Part shown: piece by piece, positions 16,990 through 25,170 of the stretch | Numbering within the stretch: the stretch's first letter is position 1 | How the letters are laid out: each line of letters opens with the position of its first letter | NCBI GenBank assembly: GCA_038209965.1 | Contig: JBBQXF010000006.1 | Coordinates: 13,756 to 77,755, forward strand | DNA from: JALONO01 sp038209965 | GTDB taxonomy: Bacteria > Bacteroidota > Bacteroidia > Cytophagales > Thermoflexibacteraceae | Length of the DNA: 64,000 nucleotides | Reading direction: 5' to 3' | Program-made: the position numbers and the translations under genes | Notes under the pieces: model-generated | Seen by the model: the letters and a program-made list of their open reading frames with translations, nothing else | What the model was told of the DNA's origin: nothing | The model's database searches: none

Positions 16990-18942
16990 TTACGGACTAA
17001 GAACGGCCTGCGGCAAAGTAAAGTGGAAACTCGTGCCTTTGCCCATTTGGCTTTCCACCCAAATGGTCCCGTGGTTTTTTTCCACAAATTCTTTGCACAG
17101 CAGCAGGCCCAATCCCGTGCCAAGCTCATTTTGGGTGCCCAAAGTGCTAAATGACCGGCGTTGGTCAAAGAGTTTGTCCACTTGCTCGGGGGACATCCCC
17201 ACTCCGTTGTCGCGCACTTCCACGGCCACCATCAGCGGGGAATGCAACGTGGCCAGCACTTCTATGCGCCCATGCTCGGGGGTGAACTTGATGGCATTGT
17301 TGACCAAGTTGCGCAGAATCAGGCGCAGATGGCTGGGATCGGCCTGCACCGACAGGTCAGGGGGCATCAGGTGGGTCAGCGCAATGAACTTGGCCGCTGC
17401 GATTGGTTCGTAGAGTTGGCCCACCTCTTGGGCCAAATCATACACTGAGATGTTTTCCTTGACCGAACCTGCGCCCTCAAATTGCCTTCTTGCCCAATTC
17501 AGCAAGTTCTCCAGCACGGTGTTCACGTTGGTGTATTGGGAGGTGAGGTTGGCCTTGATAAAGGCAAATTCACTGGGATCAACAATGTCGGGATCCAAGA
17601 TCTCGATCACCCCCTGCAAGGCTGTGAGTGGGCCGCGCAAATCGTGGGCAATGATCGATAAGGTTTGATCCTTGACCCGGTGCAACTCTTTGAGCTGTTC
17701 GGCCTGCTTCAACAAGGCTTGGGTTTGTTGGGCGATCTCCAAGTTATTGGCCGCCAACACCTTTTGCTGCTGGGTCAACCGATCATAGGCCCAGCGCAAT
17801 TTCTTTTGCCCAAAATATAACTGGGTTGCATAAAGGGCAATAAACAGGGCCGTTGCCCCGGCCCCCAACACAAGGTAAAGGTAAAACTGTTTAAGTTCCG
17901 TTTGGAGATCTTTTTCTTGGGCCAAGGTTTTTAACTCTTGTTGTTTGCGCTCGCTGTCAAACTCAAACTTGAGGCGGTTGATTTGTCGGTTTTGCTCGAT
18001 ACTAAACACGGAATCTTTGGCCGCGTGGTAAATATCGTCATACTCAAATGCCTCGCGGTGGCGGCCCGCTTCGCGGTTGATTTTGGTCAGCAGATCACTG
18101 ACGTCCAAGAGGATCTCTGGGGCCGCCACTTCTTGGGCCACCGCCAGTGCCCGCGTCAGGCTGGCTTGGGCATTGGGGTAATCGCCCAGGGCTACATAGA
18201 CTTCGCCCAGCCCCAGCAGGTGGAAGGCCGTTTGTTGCTTGAGCTGGCCTTTTTCGGCAATCGCCAGCCCATCACCAAACAATTGACGGGCTAATTGGTA
18301 CTTGCCTTGCTTCAACCATACTTGGCCAACTATGTGGCGGCTGATGGCGGCGTAGTAACTATCGCCCAGTGAGTCGGCCAACCCAACTGCCCGCTGGGAA
18401 TAGGACAAAGCGGTGGGATAGTCTTTTTTGAGCAGGTAGATCCAGCCCAAGTTGGTCAGATTGACGGCTAGGGTTGGTTTGGTATTGTTGCGCTCGGAAA
18501 TTTGGTAGGCGGCCAGCGTATATTTGAGCGATTCATCGTATTGTTTTTGCAACCGGAGCATATAGCCTATGTTGTTGAAAGTGCTGGCCTGCCCCCGTTC
18601 ATCCCCAATCTGTTCAAAAATGGTCAGCGCCCTGTGGTAGTATTGCGTGGCCAGGCTCAAGTGGCCTTTTGCCGCTTGGGCAATAGCCATTCGGTTCAAC
18701 GCCCAAGCCCGGCCGCGCTGGTAGTTCAAGCGTTGGGCCAGTTCAAACCCCTGATTGGCGAAGTACAGCGCCGAGTCGGGCTGAGATTGAAAATATCGAT
18801 AACCCAACTCGACCAACAGATCGACCCGGGCGGTGTCTGGCACAGGGTGCTGCCGCAATAGTTGGTGAAGGCTGTCGATCTTGCTCCTTTGCGCTTGGCA
18901 AACGAAACTGAACATAAAAAGCAGAATGGCTATGCCGCGCAT
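16990..18942 (-). CDS. TPR-containing sensor histidine kinase
   Basis: Membrane sensor kinase. I chose the ATG at 18942, which opens a signal peptide (MRGIAILLFMFSFVCQAQ); an upstream in-frame ATG at 18987 is less likely. The periplasmic part of about 330 residues is made of tetratricopeptide repeats (ALNRMAIAQAAKGHLSLATQ, QASTFNNIGYMLRLQKQYDE, LAVNLTNLGWIYLLKKDYP). Then come a coiled-coil-like linker, one membrane span (LVLGAGATALFIALYAT), a HisKA domain with the phospho-acceptor His in IIAHDLRGPLTAL, and HATPase_c with NLVNNAIKFTP, VRDNGVGM and GTGLGLLLCKEFV. No response regulator gene adjoins, so it is an orphan. Confidence 0.93.
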   Translation of the reverse strand: MRGIAILLFMFSFVCQAQRSKIDSLHQLLRQHPVPDTARVDLLVELGYRYFQSQPDSALYFANQGFELAQRLNYQRGRAWALNRMAIAQAAKGHLSLATQYYHRALTIFEQIGDERGQASTFNNIGYMLRLQKQYDESLKYTLAAYQISERNNTKPTLAVNLTNLGWIYLLKKDYPTALSYSQRAVGLADSLGDSYYAAISRHIVGQVWLKQGKYQLARQLFGDGLAIAEKGQLKQQTAFHLLGLGEVYVALGDYPNAQASLTRALAVAQEVAAPEILLDVSDLLTKINREAGRHREAFEYDDIYHAAKDSVFSIEQNRQINRLKFEFDSERKQQELKTLAQEKDLQTELKQFYLYLVLGAGATALFIALYATQLYFGQKKLRWAYDRLTQQQKVLAANNLEIAQQTQALLKQAEQLKELHRVKDQTLSIIAHDLRGPLTALQGVIEILDPDIVDPSEFAFIKANLTSQYTNVNTVLENLLNWARRQFEGAGSVKENISVYDLAQEVGQLYEPIAAAKFIALTHLMPPDLSVQADPSHLRLILRNLVNNAIKFTPEHGRIEVLATLHSPLMVAVEVRDNGVGMSPEQVDKLFDQRRSFSTLGTQNELGTGLGLLLCKEFVEKNHGTIWVESQMGKGTSFHFTLPQAVLSP

Positions 18943-19176
18943 TTTTTGTATTGGTGTCCAATAAATGTAAGAGTAATGACGTTGCAATTACTTGAATTTA
19001 AAATACAAAATAAAGTGGTCGTTATACCAAAGAAATCCGAACCCGTGACATCCTTTCATTGTTTTGCGCTAAGAAGCTATTTATCTACCATCATTGCATC
19101 CCTTCGGGATTTTAGCTGGTTTTAGGCAACATCAACTTAACGAGATAAATAAAGGACTGGTCAGGAAAAAAAGCCC

Positions 19177-19184
19177 TAGCTTTG
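19177..19184 (+). promoter_or_regulatory. possible -7 element ahead of the MbnP-like gene
   Basis: TAGCTTTG fits the Bacteroidota TAnnTTTG -7 box. It lies about 73 bases before the start codon. No convincing TTTG -33 box is present at 19 bases, so the call is tentative. Confidence 0.35.
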
Positions 19185-19256
19185 ATTTGATTGCAATAAT
19201 AAGTTCTGCCGTATCGCTTTTGTTTTCTCTGCTTTCAACTATTCAAATTTAAGGCC

Positions 19257-20003
19257 ATGAAATTAGTAAACCTAATAGGAATCCTCGTTTTGGCTTCGCT
19301 CTTGGCTTGCCGCGACCGCGTGGCCCCGGAGGCTACCGTCAATTTGCGGGTCAATTTGCTGTTGGACAATGCCCCCCTGCTGCTCAACACGCAGCGCTAC
19401 CGCAATGCCAACGGCAACGAATATACCATTTCTGATTTTAAAATGTACCTGAGCAATGTCAAACTCCGCAACCGGGCCACGGGTGAGGTGTTTGTCCAGC
19501 CCGCCAGTTATCACTTGGTGGAGCGGTCGGCCAGTACCAATGTATATGAGATCCAGTTGGCCGATGTACCCGCCAATACTTACACCGAGCTTGAGTTTTC
19601 GGTTGGGGTGGATCCGGCCCGCAACAAATCCACGGATCAGGTGGGCGCACTGGATCCCACCAACTCGATGGCCTGGGACTGGAACACGGGCTATAAATTC
19701 CTGTTGTTGGAAGGCCGCTATTTCCCCGCCACGGGAAGTCCGCGCGGGTTGGTCTACCACATCGGGGGCGATGCCAACTACCGCACCATCCGCCTGGGCT
19801 TGGGCGAGGGCGGGGTGTCCCAATTGCAGGCCCAAGGGGGCCAGACCCACACGCTGGAGATCAACGCTGAGATTTCGGCCTTGTTCAAAGCCCCTAACCT
19901 GATCGACTTTGGCCAGTCTTCCACGGTCATGTTTGGCGAAGTGGCCGGCCGGGTGGCCGACAATTATGCCCAGGCGATGTTCACCGCCCGGGTAGTGCGC
20001 TAG
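19257..20003 (+). CDS. MbnP-like lipoprotein
   Basis: 248 residues with a lipoprotein signal ending LLACRD. The body has the pattern I associate with the MbnP (methanobactin-cluster, copper-protein) family in Bacteroidota: the N-terminal NLRVNLLLDNAPLLLNTQRY, then YTISDFKMYLSNVKL, then FSVGVDPARNKSTDQVGALDP and MAWDWNTGYKFLLLEGRYF, then the central YHIGGDANYRTIRLGL. These proteins are thought to be exported and linked to metal handling; a di-heme peroxidase partner (MbnH) often follows, but none is here. The gene ends tail to tail, four bases overlapping, with the NuoB/HyfI-like fragment. Confidence 0.82.
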   Translation: MKLVNLIGILVLASLLACRDRVAPEATVNLRVNLLLDNAPLLLNTQRYRNANGNEYTISDFKMYLSNVKLRNRATGEVFVQPASYHLVERSASTNVYEIQLADVPANTYTELEFSVGVDPARNKSTDQVGALDPTNSMAWDWNTGYKFLLLEGRYFPATGSPRGLVYHIGGDANYRTIRLGLGEGGVSQLQAQGGQTHTLEINAEISALFKAPNLIDFGQSSTVMFGEVAGRVADNYAQAMFTARVVR

Positions 20004-20425
20004 GCCGGCCGCCGGCATATCAGTTCCAAAATGCCATTGATGAACGTGAGCGGGTGGACGGGGTTGCCCGGTACGTACCGATTCACTTTGTACTTGTCCA
20101 AAAAGCTCCGTTCCAACGCCGGGCTATCAGCAAAGATACCACCACTGATCGCGTCGGTGCCAGCCAATACCAGTATCATGGGGTTGGGTGTGGCAGGGTA
20201 GACAATCTCCATGGCCTCGGCCATGTTTTTGGAAATCGGCCCCGTGACCACGGTGCCATCCGCCGCCCGGGGTGAGGCCACCCAATCGATCCCAAACCGG
20301 GCCATGTCAAAATTGGGGTTTACGCCCGCATTCCCCTCGAGTTCGTTGGCATTGTCGCCCGCTGCCGACACCTCGCGCAGCTTGAACGATTGGCCAAACA
20401 GTCGCTTGATTTCGATCCGCACCAA
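20000..20425 (-). CDS. NuoB/HyfI-like small subunit, cluster cysteines all replaced
   Basis: A 141-residue frame whose core clearly matches the NADH:quinone oxidoreductase 20-kDa subunit / group-4 hydrogenase small-subunit family: FKLREVSAAG, NPNFDMARFGIDWVASPR, DGTVVTGPISKNMAEAM, YPATPNPMILVLAG, AISGGIFADSPALE and VPGNPVHPLTFINGIL. The four [4Fe-4S] ligand positions (usual CxxC, GDCA, PGCP) read Asp24, Asn27, Asp91 and Asn121, so no cluster can bind in the usual way. The only usable start is TTG (20425) or GTG; the frame remains open for 24 codons upstream to a stop near 20500. The 5' end may be truncated by repeat B, which begins about 110 bp upstream. Either a cluster-free family member or a decaying remnant; no partner subunits are nearby. 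Confidence 0.7.
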   Translation of the reverse strand: MVRIEIKRLFGQSFKLREVSAAGDNANELEGNAGVNPNFDMARFGIDWVASPRAADGTVVTGPISKNMAEAMEIVYPATPNPMILVLAGTDAISGGIFADSPALERSFLDKYKVNRYVPGNPVHPLTFINGILELICRRPA

Positions 20426-21126
20426 TGCTTCGTTTAGATAAATGGGCTGATCGTTGCCTTCGCAATGATCAGATCTTCCCTTACGTTGGTCGCGGTTTTA
20501 TAATCGTTGACAAATTTGGGAGCTGAACGACAACGTCATGCAAAAATACAAAAAGCATTATTTTCGTAAGATTTGTCTTTTGAGCGCACGGAAACCAGTG
20601 GCCCGGAATGTAACTGTTTGGCAATATGTCTGCCAGCGCAGGGGCCGGGCCGCCCAGTGTCAAAGCCAGCCCCCAAGAGATTAACAGCCGCTTGCCAAGG
20701 GCGCGGCATTTGGCGGCAGGGCAAACCAGCCCCGAAGGGTTATCATCGCCTGCCCCACAGTGGGTTTGGCCCGTCGGGGTGCGATCTCCCCAAGCTGGGC
20801 CTCCCCGATCCAGAGGCTATTTTTAAAGCCCGGTGAAACCTAAAAATGCAATAAAATTAGCCAAAAAAGACCCAGATCTTTTTCTTAACCCCCAGTTTAT
20901 CCCTAGTCCTGCCCCGGGGGGACAGGATTGATGCGGCTTAAACAGCAGGTCTATTGCTGCAAGGGTAGCACCGGTTAGTTGTTCAGCTTCTATAAATATA
21001 CATAAAAGGTAAAAAAAGGACTGCCAGTGGGAAAAAATAGAAACAAGGAAAAAAACGGGGTGCCACCAGCAGTCTTGCCTAAATCAATTCAGGGTCACGA
21101 AGAAAAAAGGCTTGGGCAACCCCAGA
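20426..21126. other. gene-free stretch with gene remnant and repeat B
   Basis: Just upstream of the NuoB-like frame, the minus strand holds the possible tail of another frame (PKFVNDYKTATNVREDLI..., stop 13 bases before the TTG). From 20536 to 20905 lies repeat B. Between 21019 and 21074 there is an imperfect long-loop hairpin (GACTGCCAGTGG / CCACCAGCAGTC). Nothing else seen. Confidence 0.5.
20536..20905 (+). repeat. dispersed repeat family B, copy 3 (longest)
   Basis: It opens with a segment like 2036-2090 (TTTTCGTAAGATTTGTCTTTTGAGC), then CAATATGTCTGCCAGCGCAG, GGCTATTTTTAAAGCCCGG and AAAATTAGCCAAAAAAGACC. It is inverted relative to the 2.3-kb copy for the main body and carries extra internal segments. 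Confidence 0.6.
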
Positions 21127-21513
21127 CTAAATCACCAACGAATGGTGAAGAATGAACAACTTGGGGATATTTACTGAATGGCCACCAACAGCGATGGCTG
21201 CGGTGGAGAACAAAAATGTAACACGTGGGGGATTGGTAAGAGTGGGGGCAGGGGGCAAAGCGTAGGAATGGCTCTTATCGTCCTCTTCGCCATTTTCTTG
21301 TAGCTGTTCACTTTGTTGGGCTTGGGGCAGATTGTGGGGATGTGCCGGAAACTGTTTTTTCAGGCCCATCTCGTTAAAGGCTCCACGTCCGTTTTCCAGT
21401 GCTGTTTTCGGGGCGGGCCAATGACCCGTCGCCGCACTGGCCAAGCCAGTAGCAGCGGTAAGCACCAGCATAATTGCCCATTGGGCAGCCATTTTCCCGA
21501 AATTATTTCGCAT
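21127..21513 (-). CDS. small exported hypothetical protein
   Basis: 128 residues with a plausible signal peptide (MAAQWAIMLVLTAATGLASA). The mature part is hydrophilic with many Gln, His and Pro residues and an acidic run (ENGEEDDKSH), then a hydrophobic C-terminal segment (RVTFLFSTAAIAVGGHS). No domain recognised. It stands alone, with gaps on both sides, so expression is uncertain. Confidence 0.5.
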   Translation of the reverse strand: MRNNFGKMAAQWAIMLVLTAATGLASAATGHWPAPKTALENGRGAFNEMGLKKQFPAHPHNLPQAQQSEQLQENGEEDDKSHSYALPPAPTLTNPPRVTFLFSTAAIAVGGHSVNIPKLFILHHSLVI

Positions 21514-21653
21514 AAAACAACACGCGTGTTTTCAGCACCCGCGACTCGTTATTGGATGGCTAGGCGATAAACTCAAATAAAAGTGCACTCATTTCGGTAT
21601 AAAACCAATTACTGTTACTTAACGACTGTTTGCCAAAAATGTTGAAATCGTGC

Positions 21654-22424
21654 CTAACAAAACCCTATTTCCTTGAAATAAAACAATTCCACCTGGGCAT
21701 TTTGGATTTTTACTACCAAACGGCCATCCTCTGCCACATTCTCGATCCGTCCGACAAAAGGTTGGCCAGCTCCTGGGCGCAGGTCGGTGAATGTGCGCCA
21801 CTGCCCGCACCCATAAAGCCGTTGCAGGTAATCGGCCTTTAGTGAACTAAACTCCCCATTTACTAGTTTACCATAGTGGTGATCAAGGCTGGTCATCAAA
21901 TCATTCAGTAGGTGGGGCAGGGAGTTAAGTTGACCAGTCAAAGTGAGCAGGGAAGCGGCTTGGGGTGAGGCGAAATGGCTTTGGTTGACATTGAGGCCGA
22001 TTCCCACTATTGAATATTTGATCTGACGACCCACCAAGGTGTTCTCGATCAAAATTCCACCAATCTTTTGGTTCCCGCAATAAATATCGTTGGGCCATTT
22101 GACTGCCATTTCAAGGCTGCTCCACTTGGCAGCGGCGTCGGCCACGGCCAGCGAAGCGACCACGTTGAGGAAAAATTGCTGCGATAAGGCCAAGAAATGG
22201 GGAGCCAGCACCAGTGAAAAGGTCAGGTTTTGGCCGGGAGCCGCCTCCCATACATTGCCACGCTGCCCCCGCCCATTGGTTTGGGCCCCAGCGATGACCA
22301 CGTCCCCCTCGTGCAGGGCGTTCTCTGTCAACATGACCATCGCAAGATCATTTGTTGACTGACAAGTTGGCAGGTAAATAACTTTTTTACCGATAAAAGC
22401 CGTATTGACTGCTGATTTATACAA
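21654..22424 (-). CDS. birA: biotin--[acetyl-CoA-carboxylase] ligase
   Basis: Attaches biotin to biotin-carboxyl-carrier domains. The 256-residue protein is the short form, without the N-terminal DNA-binding domain of E. coli BirA, so it should not act as repressor. The catalytic domain shows LPTCQSTNDLAM, the biotinyl-AMP loop GAQTNGRGQRGNVWEAA, LTFSLVLAP, KWPNDIYCGNQKIGGILIEN and VGIGLNVNQ. The C-terminal SH3-like part follows (FVGRIENVAEDGRLVV). It is transcribed divergently from rsfS with 61 bp between start codons. Confidence 0.94.
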   Translation of the reverse strand: MYKSAVNTAFIGKKVIYLPTCQSTNDLAMVMLTENALHEGDVVIAGAQTNGRGQRGNVWEAAPGQNLTFSLVLAPHFLALSQQFFLNVVASLAVADAAAKWSSLEMAVKWPNDIYCGNQKIGGILIENTLVGRQIKYSIVGIGLNVNQSHFASPQAASLLTLTGQLNSLPHLLNDLMTSLDHHYGKLVNGEFSSLKADYLQRLYGCGQWRTFTDLRPGAGQPFVGRIENVAEDGRLVVKIQNAQVELFYFKEIGFC

Positions 22425-22431
22425 AAAAAGT

Positions 22432-22439
22432 TAAATTTG
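22432..22439 (+). promoter_or_regulatory. possible -7 element ahead of rsfS
   Basis: TAAATTTG fits TAnnTTTG and lies 46 bases before the rsfS ATG. The nearest TTG (22405-22407) is 24 bases upstream, longer than the usual spacing. Confidence 0.35.
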
Positions 22440-22485
22440 TAGGTAAGGCAAAAGAACTGCATAAAATCTGAATTAAAAACATTGC

Positions 22486-22887
22486 ATGACAGAAACACAA
22501 ATATTGACCGACCGGATAATACGAGAAAGGCCCCTTCCGGTTCATAATTCTGACCTTTTGGGCCAACTGGTTGCCCAGGGGATGTCAGAAAAAAAGGGTG
22601 TAGACATTGTCGTTCTCGACTTACGCCATTCTCAAGGGGCCGTCACTGATTTTTTTGTGATTTGTTCCGGCACTTCTGACACCCACGTAGAAGCACTAAT
22701 GGATGCGGTAGAGGAAGAGGTGTTCAAAGCATTGGGTGAAAAACCCTGGCATCGGGAAGGGAAAGCAATCCGAGAGTGGATATTGTTGGACTACGTAAAT
22801 GTGGTGGCACACATTTTCAAAAAAGATCGGCGCACTTTCTATGGGCTCGAGGATTTATGGGGCGATGCGGCGAGTGTTCCCGTTTAA
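22486..22887 (+). CDS. rsfS: ribosomal silencing factor RsfS
   Basis: Binds ribosomal protein uL14 and blocks 30S-50S joining when nutrients are short. The 133-residue protein has the DUF143 pattern: KGVDIVVLDLRHSQGAVTDF, FVICSGTSDTHVEALMDAV, KPWHREGKAIREWILLDYVN and VVAHIFKKDRRTFYGLEDLW. An N-terminal extension of about 35 residues is usual in this phylum. It is followed after 102 bp by ftsH, an rsfS-ftsH order often seen in Bacteroidota, so the two are likely co-transcribed. Confidence 0.95.
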   Translation: MTETQILTDRIIRERPLPVHNSDLLGQLVAQGMSEKKGVDIVVLDLRHSQGAVTDFFVICSGTSDTHVEALMDAVEEEVFKALGEKPWHREGKAIREWILLDYVNVVAHIFKKDRRTFYGLEDLWGDAASVPV

Positions 22888-22989
22888 GCCCTGCCATTTC
22901 TCGTTTCCAGCCTGATGGGGCATCTAACTTCAATTTTAATTCAATAATTCTTTTTTTTGACTAAAACCACCTAACTGGGTAGTGATACA

Positions 22990-25014
22990 ATGAGTGAAAA
23001 CCAGGCAAAGAAGAAAAGTAACAGCCTTCTGCCCAAGCCTTCTCCCAAAAACAACTATCAGGTATGGTTGCTCGTTGGCCTTGTCATGCTTATTGTTGGC
23101 CTGACCTATCTCAACCGCAGCAATCCCACGGTAGACATTACTCCCAAGCGTTTTGAGAAAATGCTCGCCCAAGGCGACGTTAAAAACGTGGTCATTGTCA
23201 ATGGCAAAGTAGTGGAAGTTTGGCTCACGGCCGAGGCGCTGGCTAAACCCGAGTACAAGAACGAAATGGCCCAGCGCGGCCCGTTTGCAATGTCGGCCCA
23301 GGGGCCACATTACAAATTTGGGGAGAAAGAAGAAGTGTTTATGCGCAACCTTGAGACCATCCAGAAAGATGTGCCCCGAGACCAGCGTCTGGAATATAAG
23401 TCAGACTATGATCGGACTGATTTCAACAGCATTTTCTGGAGCTGGGGCATTCTCATCATGTTGGGCTTGGGCCTTTATCTGCTCATGCGCCGGATGGCGG
23501 GTGGTGGTCCAGGTGGCCAAATCTTCAACATCGGCAAATCCAAGGCAACTTATTACGATGCAGAAAACAAGGTAAAGATCACCTTCTCGGATGTGGCTGG
23601 CTTGGATGAGGCCAAACAAGAAATTGAAGAAATTGTTGATTTCCTGCGAAACCCGACCAAATACACCCAACTGGGTGGCAAAATTCCCAAAGGCGCATTG
23701 CTGGTAGGTCCTCCGGGCACTGGCAAAACGCTCTTGGCCAAGGCTGTGGCGGGAGAAGCGGGTGTACCATTTTTCAGTTTGTCCGGCTCCGACTTCGTAG
23801 AAATGTTTGTGGGCGTGGGCGCGGCCCGCGTGCGGGATTTGTTCAAACAAGCCAAAGAAAAGGCCCCTTGTATCATTTTTATTGATGAGATTGATGCTGT
23901 GGGCCGTTCACGGGGGCGTGGCCAAGTGCCCGGATCCAACGATGAGCGCGAGAACACCCTCAATTCATTGTTGGTAGAAATGGATGGTTTTGGCACCGAT
24001 TCGGGGGTCATCATTTTGGCGGCCACCAACCGGCCCGACGTATTGGACAGTGCATTGCTGCGCCCGGGCCGTTTCGACCGCCAAATCAGCATCGACAAAC
24101 CAGATATTGTTGGTCGGGAAGCTATTTTCCGCGTCCACTCCAAGCCCCTGAAAATGGATGCCACAGTGGATGTGAGAAAACTGGCCGCCCAAACGCCAGG
24201 TTTTGCGGGAGCCGAGATCGCCAACGTGTGCAATGAGGCGGCCCTGATTGCGGCCCGGCGGGACAAGAAGAAAATTGAGATGCAAGACTTTCAAGATGCC
24301 ATTGACCGGGTAATCGGGGGCATTGAGAAAAAGAACAAGATCATTTCGCCCGAAGAAAAGAAAATCGTGGCCTACCACGAAGCCGGTCACGCCGTAGCTG
24401 GCTGGTTCTGTGAGCACACTGAGCCGTTGGTCAAGGTGAGCATTGTACCGCGTGGAGTAGCTGCCCTTGGTTATGCCCAATATTTGCCCAAAGAGCAGTT
24501 CCTCTACACCACCGAACAGTTGATGGACGACATGTGCATGACCTTGGGTGGGCGGGCCGCCGAAGATATTACTTTCGGCAAGATATCGACCGGGGCATTG
24601 AGCGATCTGGAGCGAGTGACCAAAATGGCCTATAGCATCGTATCCGTGTACGGCATGAACAGCAAAATCGGCAATATGTCTTTTTACGATTCTAAAAAGT
24701 CCGAATATTCGTTTGAAAAACCATATTCCGAGGCCACTGCCGAGTTGATCGACAATGAGGTAAAGAACCTGATTGAGGAGGTTTATAAGCGCACTCGGCT
24801 TTTGCTATCGGAAAAGCAAGATCTGTTGGAGATTGTTGCCAAAGAGCTGCTGTCAAAGGAAATTATCTTCCAAAGTGATCTTGAACGGTTGATTGGCAAG
24901 CGGCCGTTTGCCCACCAAACCACCTACGAAGCCTACACCAATGGCCAGAAAGCCAATGATGAAGATGCAGTGGTTTCAGAAGAAGTTGGCAGCGACGGCG
25001 AAAAGGCGGCTTAA
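22990..25014 (+). CDS. ftsH: ATP-dependent zinc metalloprotease FtsH
   Basis: Membrane-anchored AAA+ protease that extracts and degrades membrane and short-lived cytoplasmic proteins. The 674-residue protein has a first span at about residues 26-42, a periplasmic domain, a second span around 152-168, the AAA module with Walker A GPPGTGKT and Walker B CIIFIDEIDAVGRSRG, the second region of homology (ATNRPDVLDSALLRPGRFDR), and the M41 zinc site HEAGH. The third zinc ligand Asp lies in the SDLERVTKMA region. The C-terminus ends in an acidic tail. A hairpin terminator follows. Confidence 0.97.
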   Translation: MSENQAKKKSNSLLPKPSPKNNYQVWLLVGLVMLIVGLTYLNRSNPTVDITPKRFEKMLAQGDVKNVVIVNGKVVEVWLTAEALAKPEYKNEMAQRGPFAMSAQGPHYKFGEKEEVFMRNLETIQKDVPRDQRLEYKSDYDRTDFNSIFWSWGILIMLGLGLYLLMRRMAGGGPGGQIFNIGKSKATYYDAENKVKITFSDVAGLDEAKQEIEEIVDFLRNPTKYTQLGGKIPKGALLVGPPGTGKTLLAKAVAGEAGVPFFSLSGSDFVEMFVGVGAARVRDLFKQAKEKAPCIIFIDEIDAVGRSRGRGQVPGSNDERENTLNSLLVEMDGFGTDSGVIILAATNRPDVLDSALLRPGRFDRQISIDKPDIVGREAIFRVHSKPLKMDATVDVRKLAAQTPGFAGAEIANVCNEAALIAARRDKKKIEMQDFQDAIDRVIGGIEKKNKIISPEEKKIVAYHEAGHAVAGWFCEHTEPLVKVSIVPRGVAALGYAQYLPKEQFLYTTEQLMDDMCMTLGGRAAEDITFGKISTGALSDLERVTKMAYSIVSVYGMNSKIGNMSFYDSKKSEYSFEKPYSEATAELIDNEVKNLIEEVYKRTRLLLSEKQDLLEIVAKELLSKEIIFQSDLERLIGKRPFAHQTTYEAYTNGQKANDEDAVVSEEVGSDGEKAA

Positions 25015-25040
25015 TGGCCCTATTTTAATCACAATTTTGA

Positions 25041-25084
25041 AACAAGGAGTGGAGACTGTCAACGTCACCGCTCCTTGTTTTTTT
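25041..25084 (+). terminator. intrinsic terminator after ftsH
   Basis: Stem AACAAGGAGTGG / CCGCTCCTTGTT with one non-Watson-Crick pair and a 15-base loop, followed by an unbroken T run. The ATG at 25075, inside this structure, is therefore unlikely to be the start of the next gene. Confidence 0.85.
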
Positions 25085-25170
25085 GGCTTTTCGGCATGGC
25101 ATGGATTTCGCATTTTGATCTGGTTGAACATCGAGTTATGGTGTTTTTGTCCATTCACATGAACTACACT

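Noticed and set aside
25075..25170. Upstream ATG starts for the propeller/OmpA gene
   Set aside because: The first lies inside the ftsH terminator; the later ATG gives a clean signal peptide.
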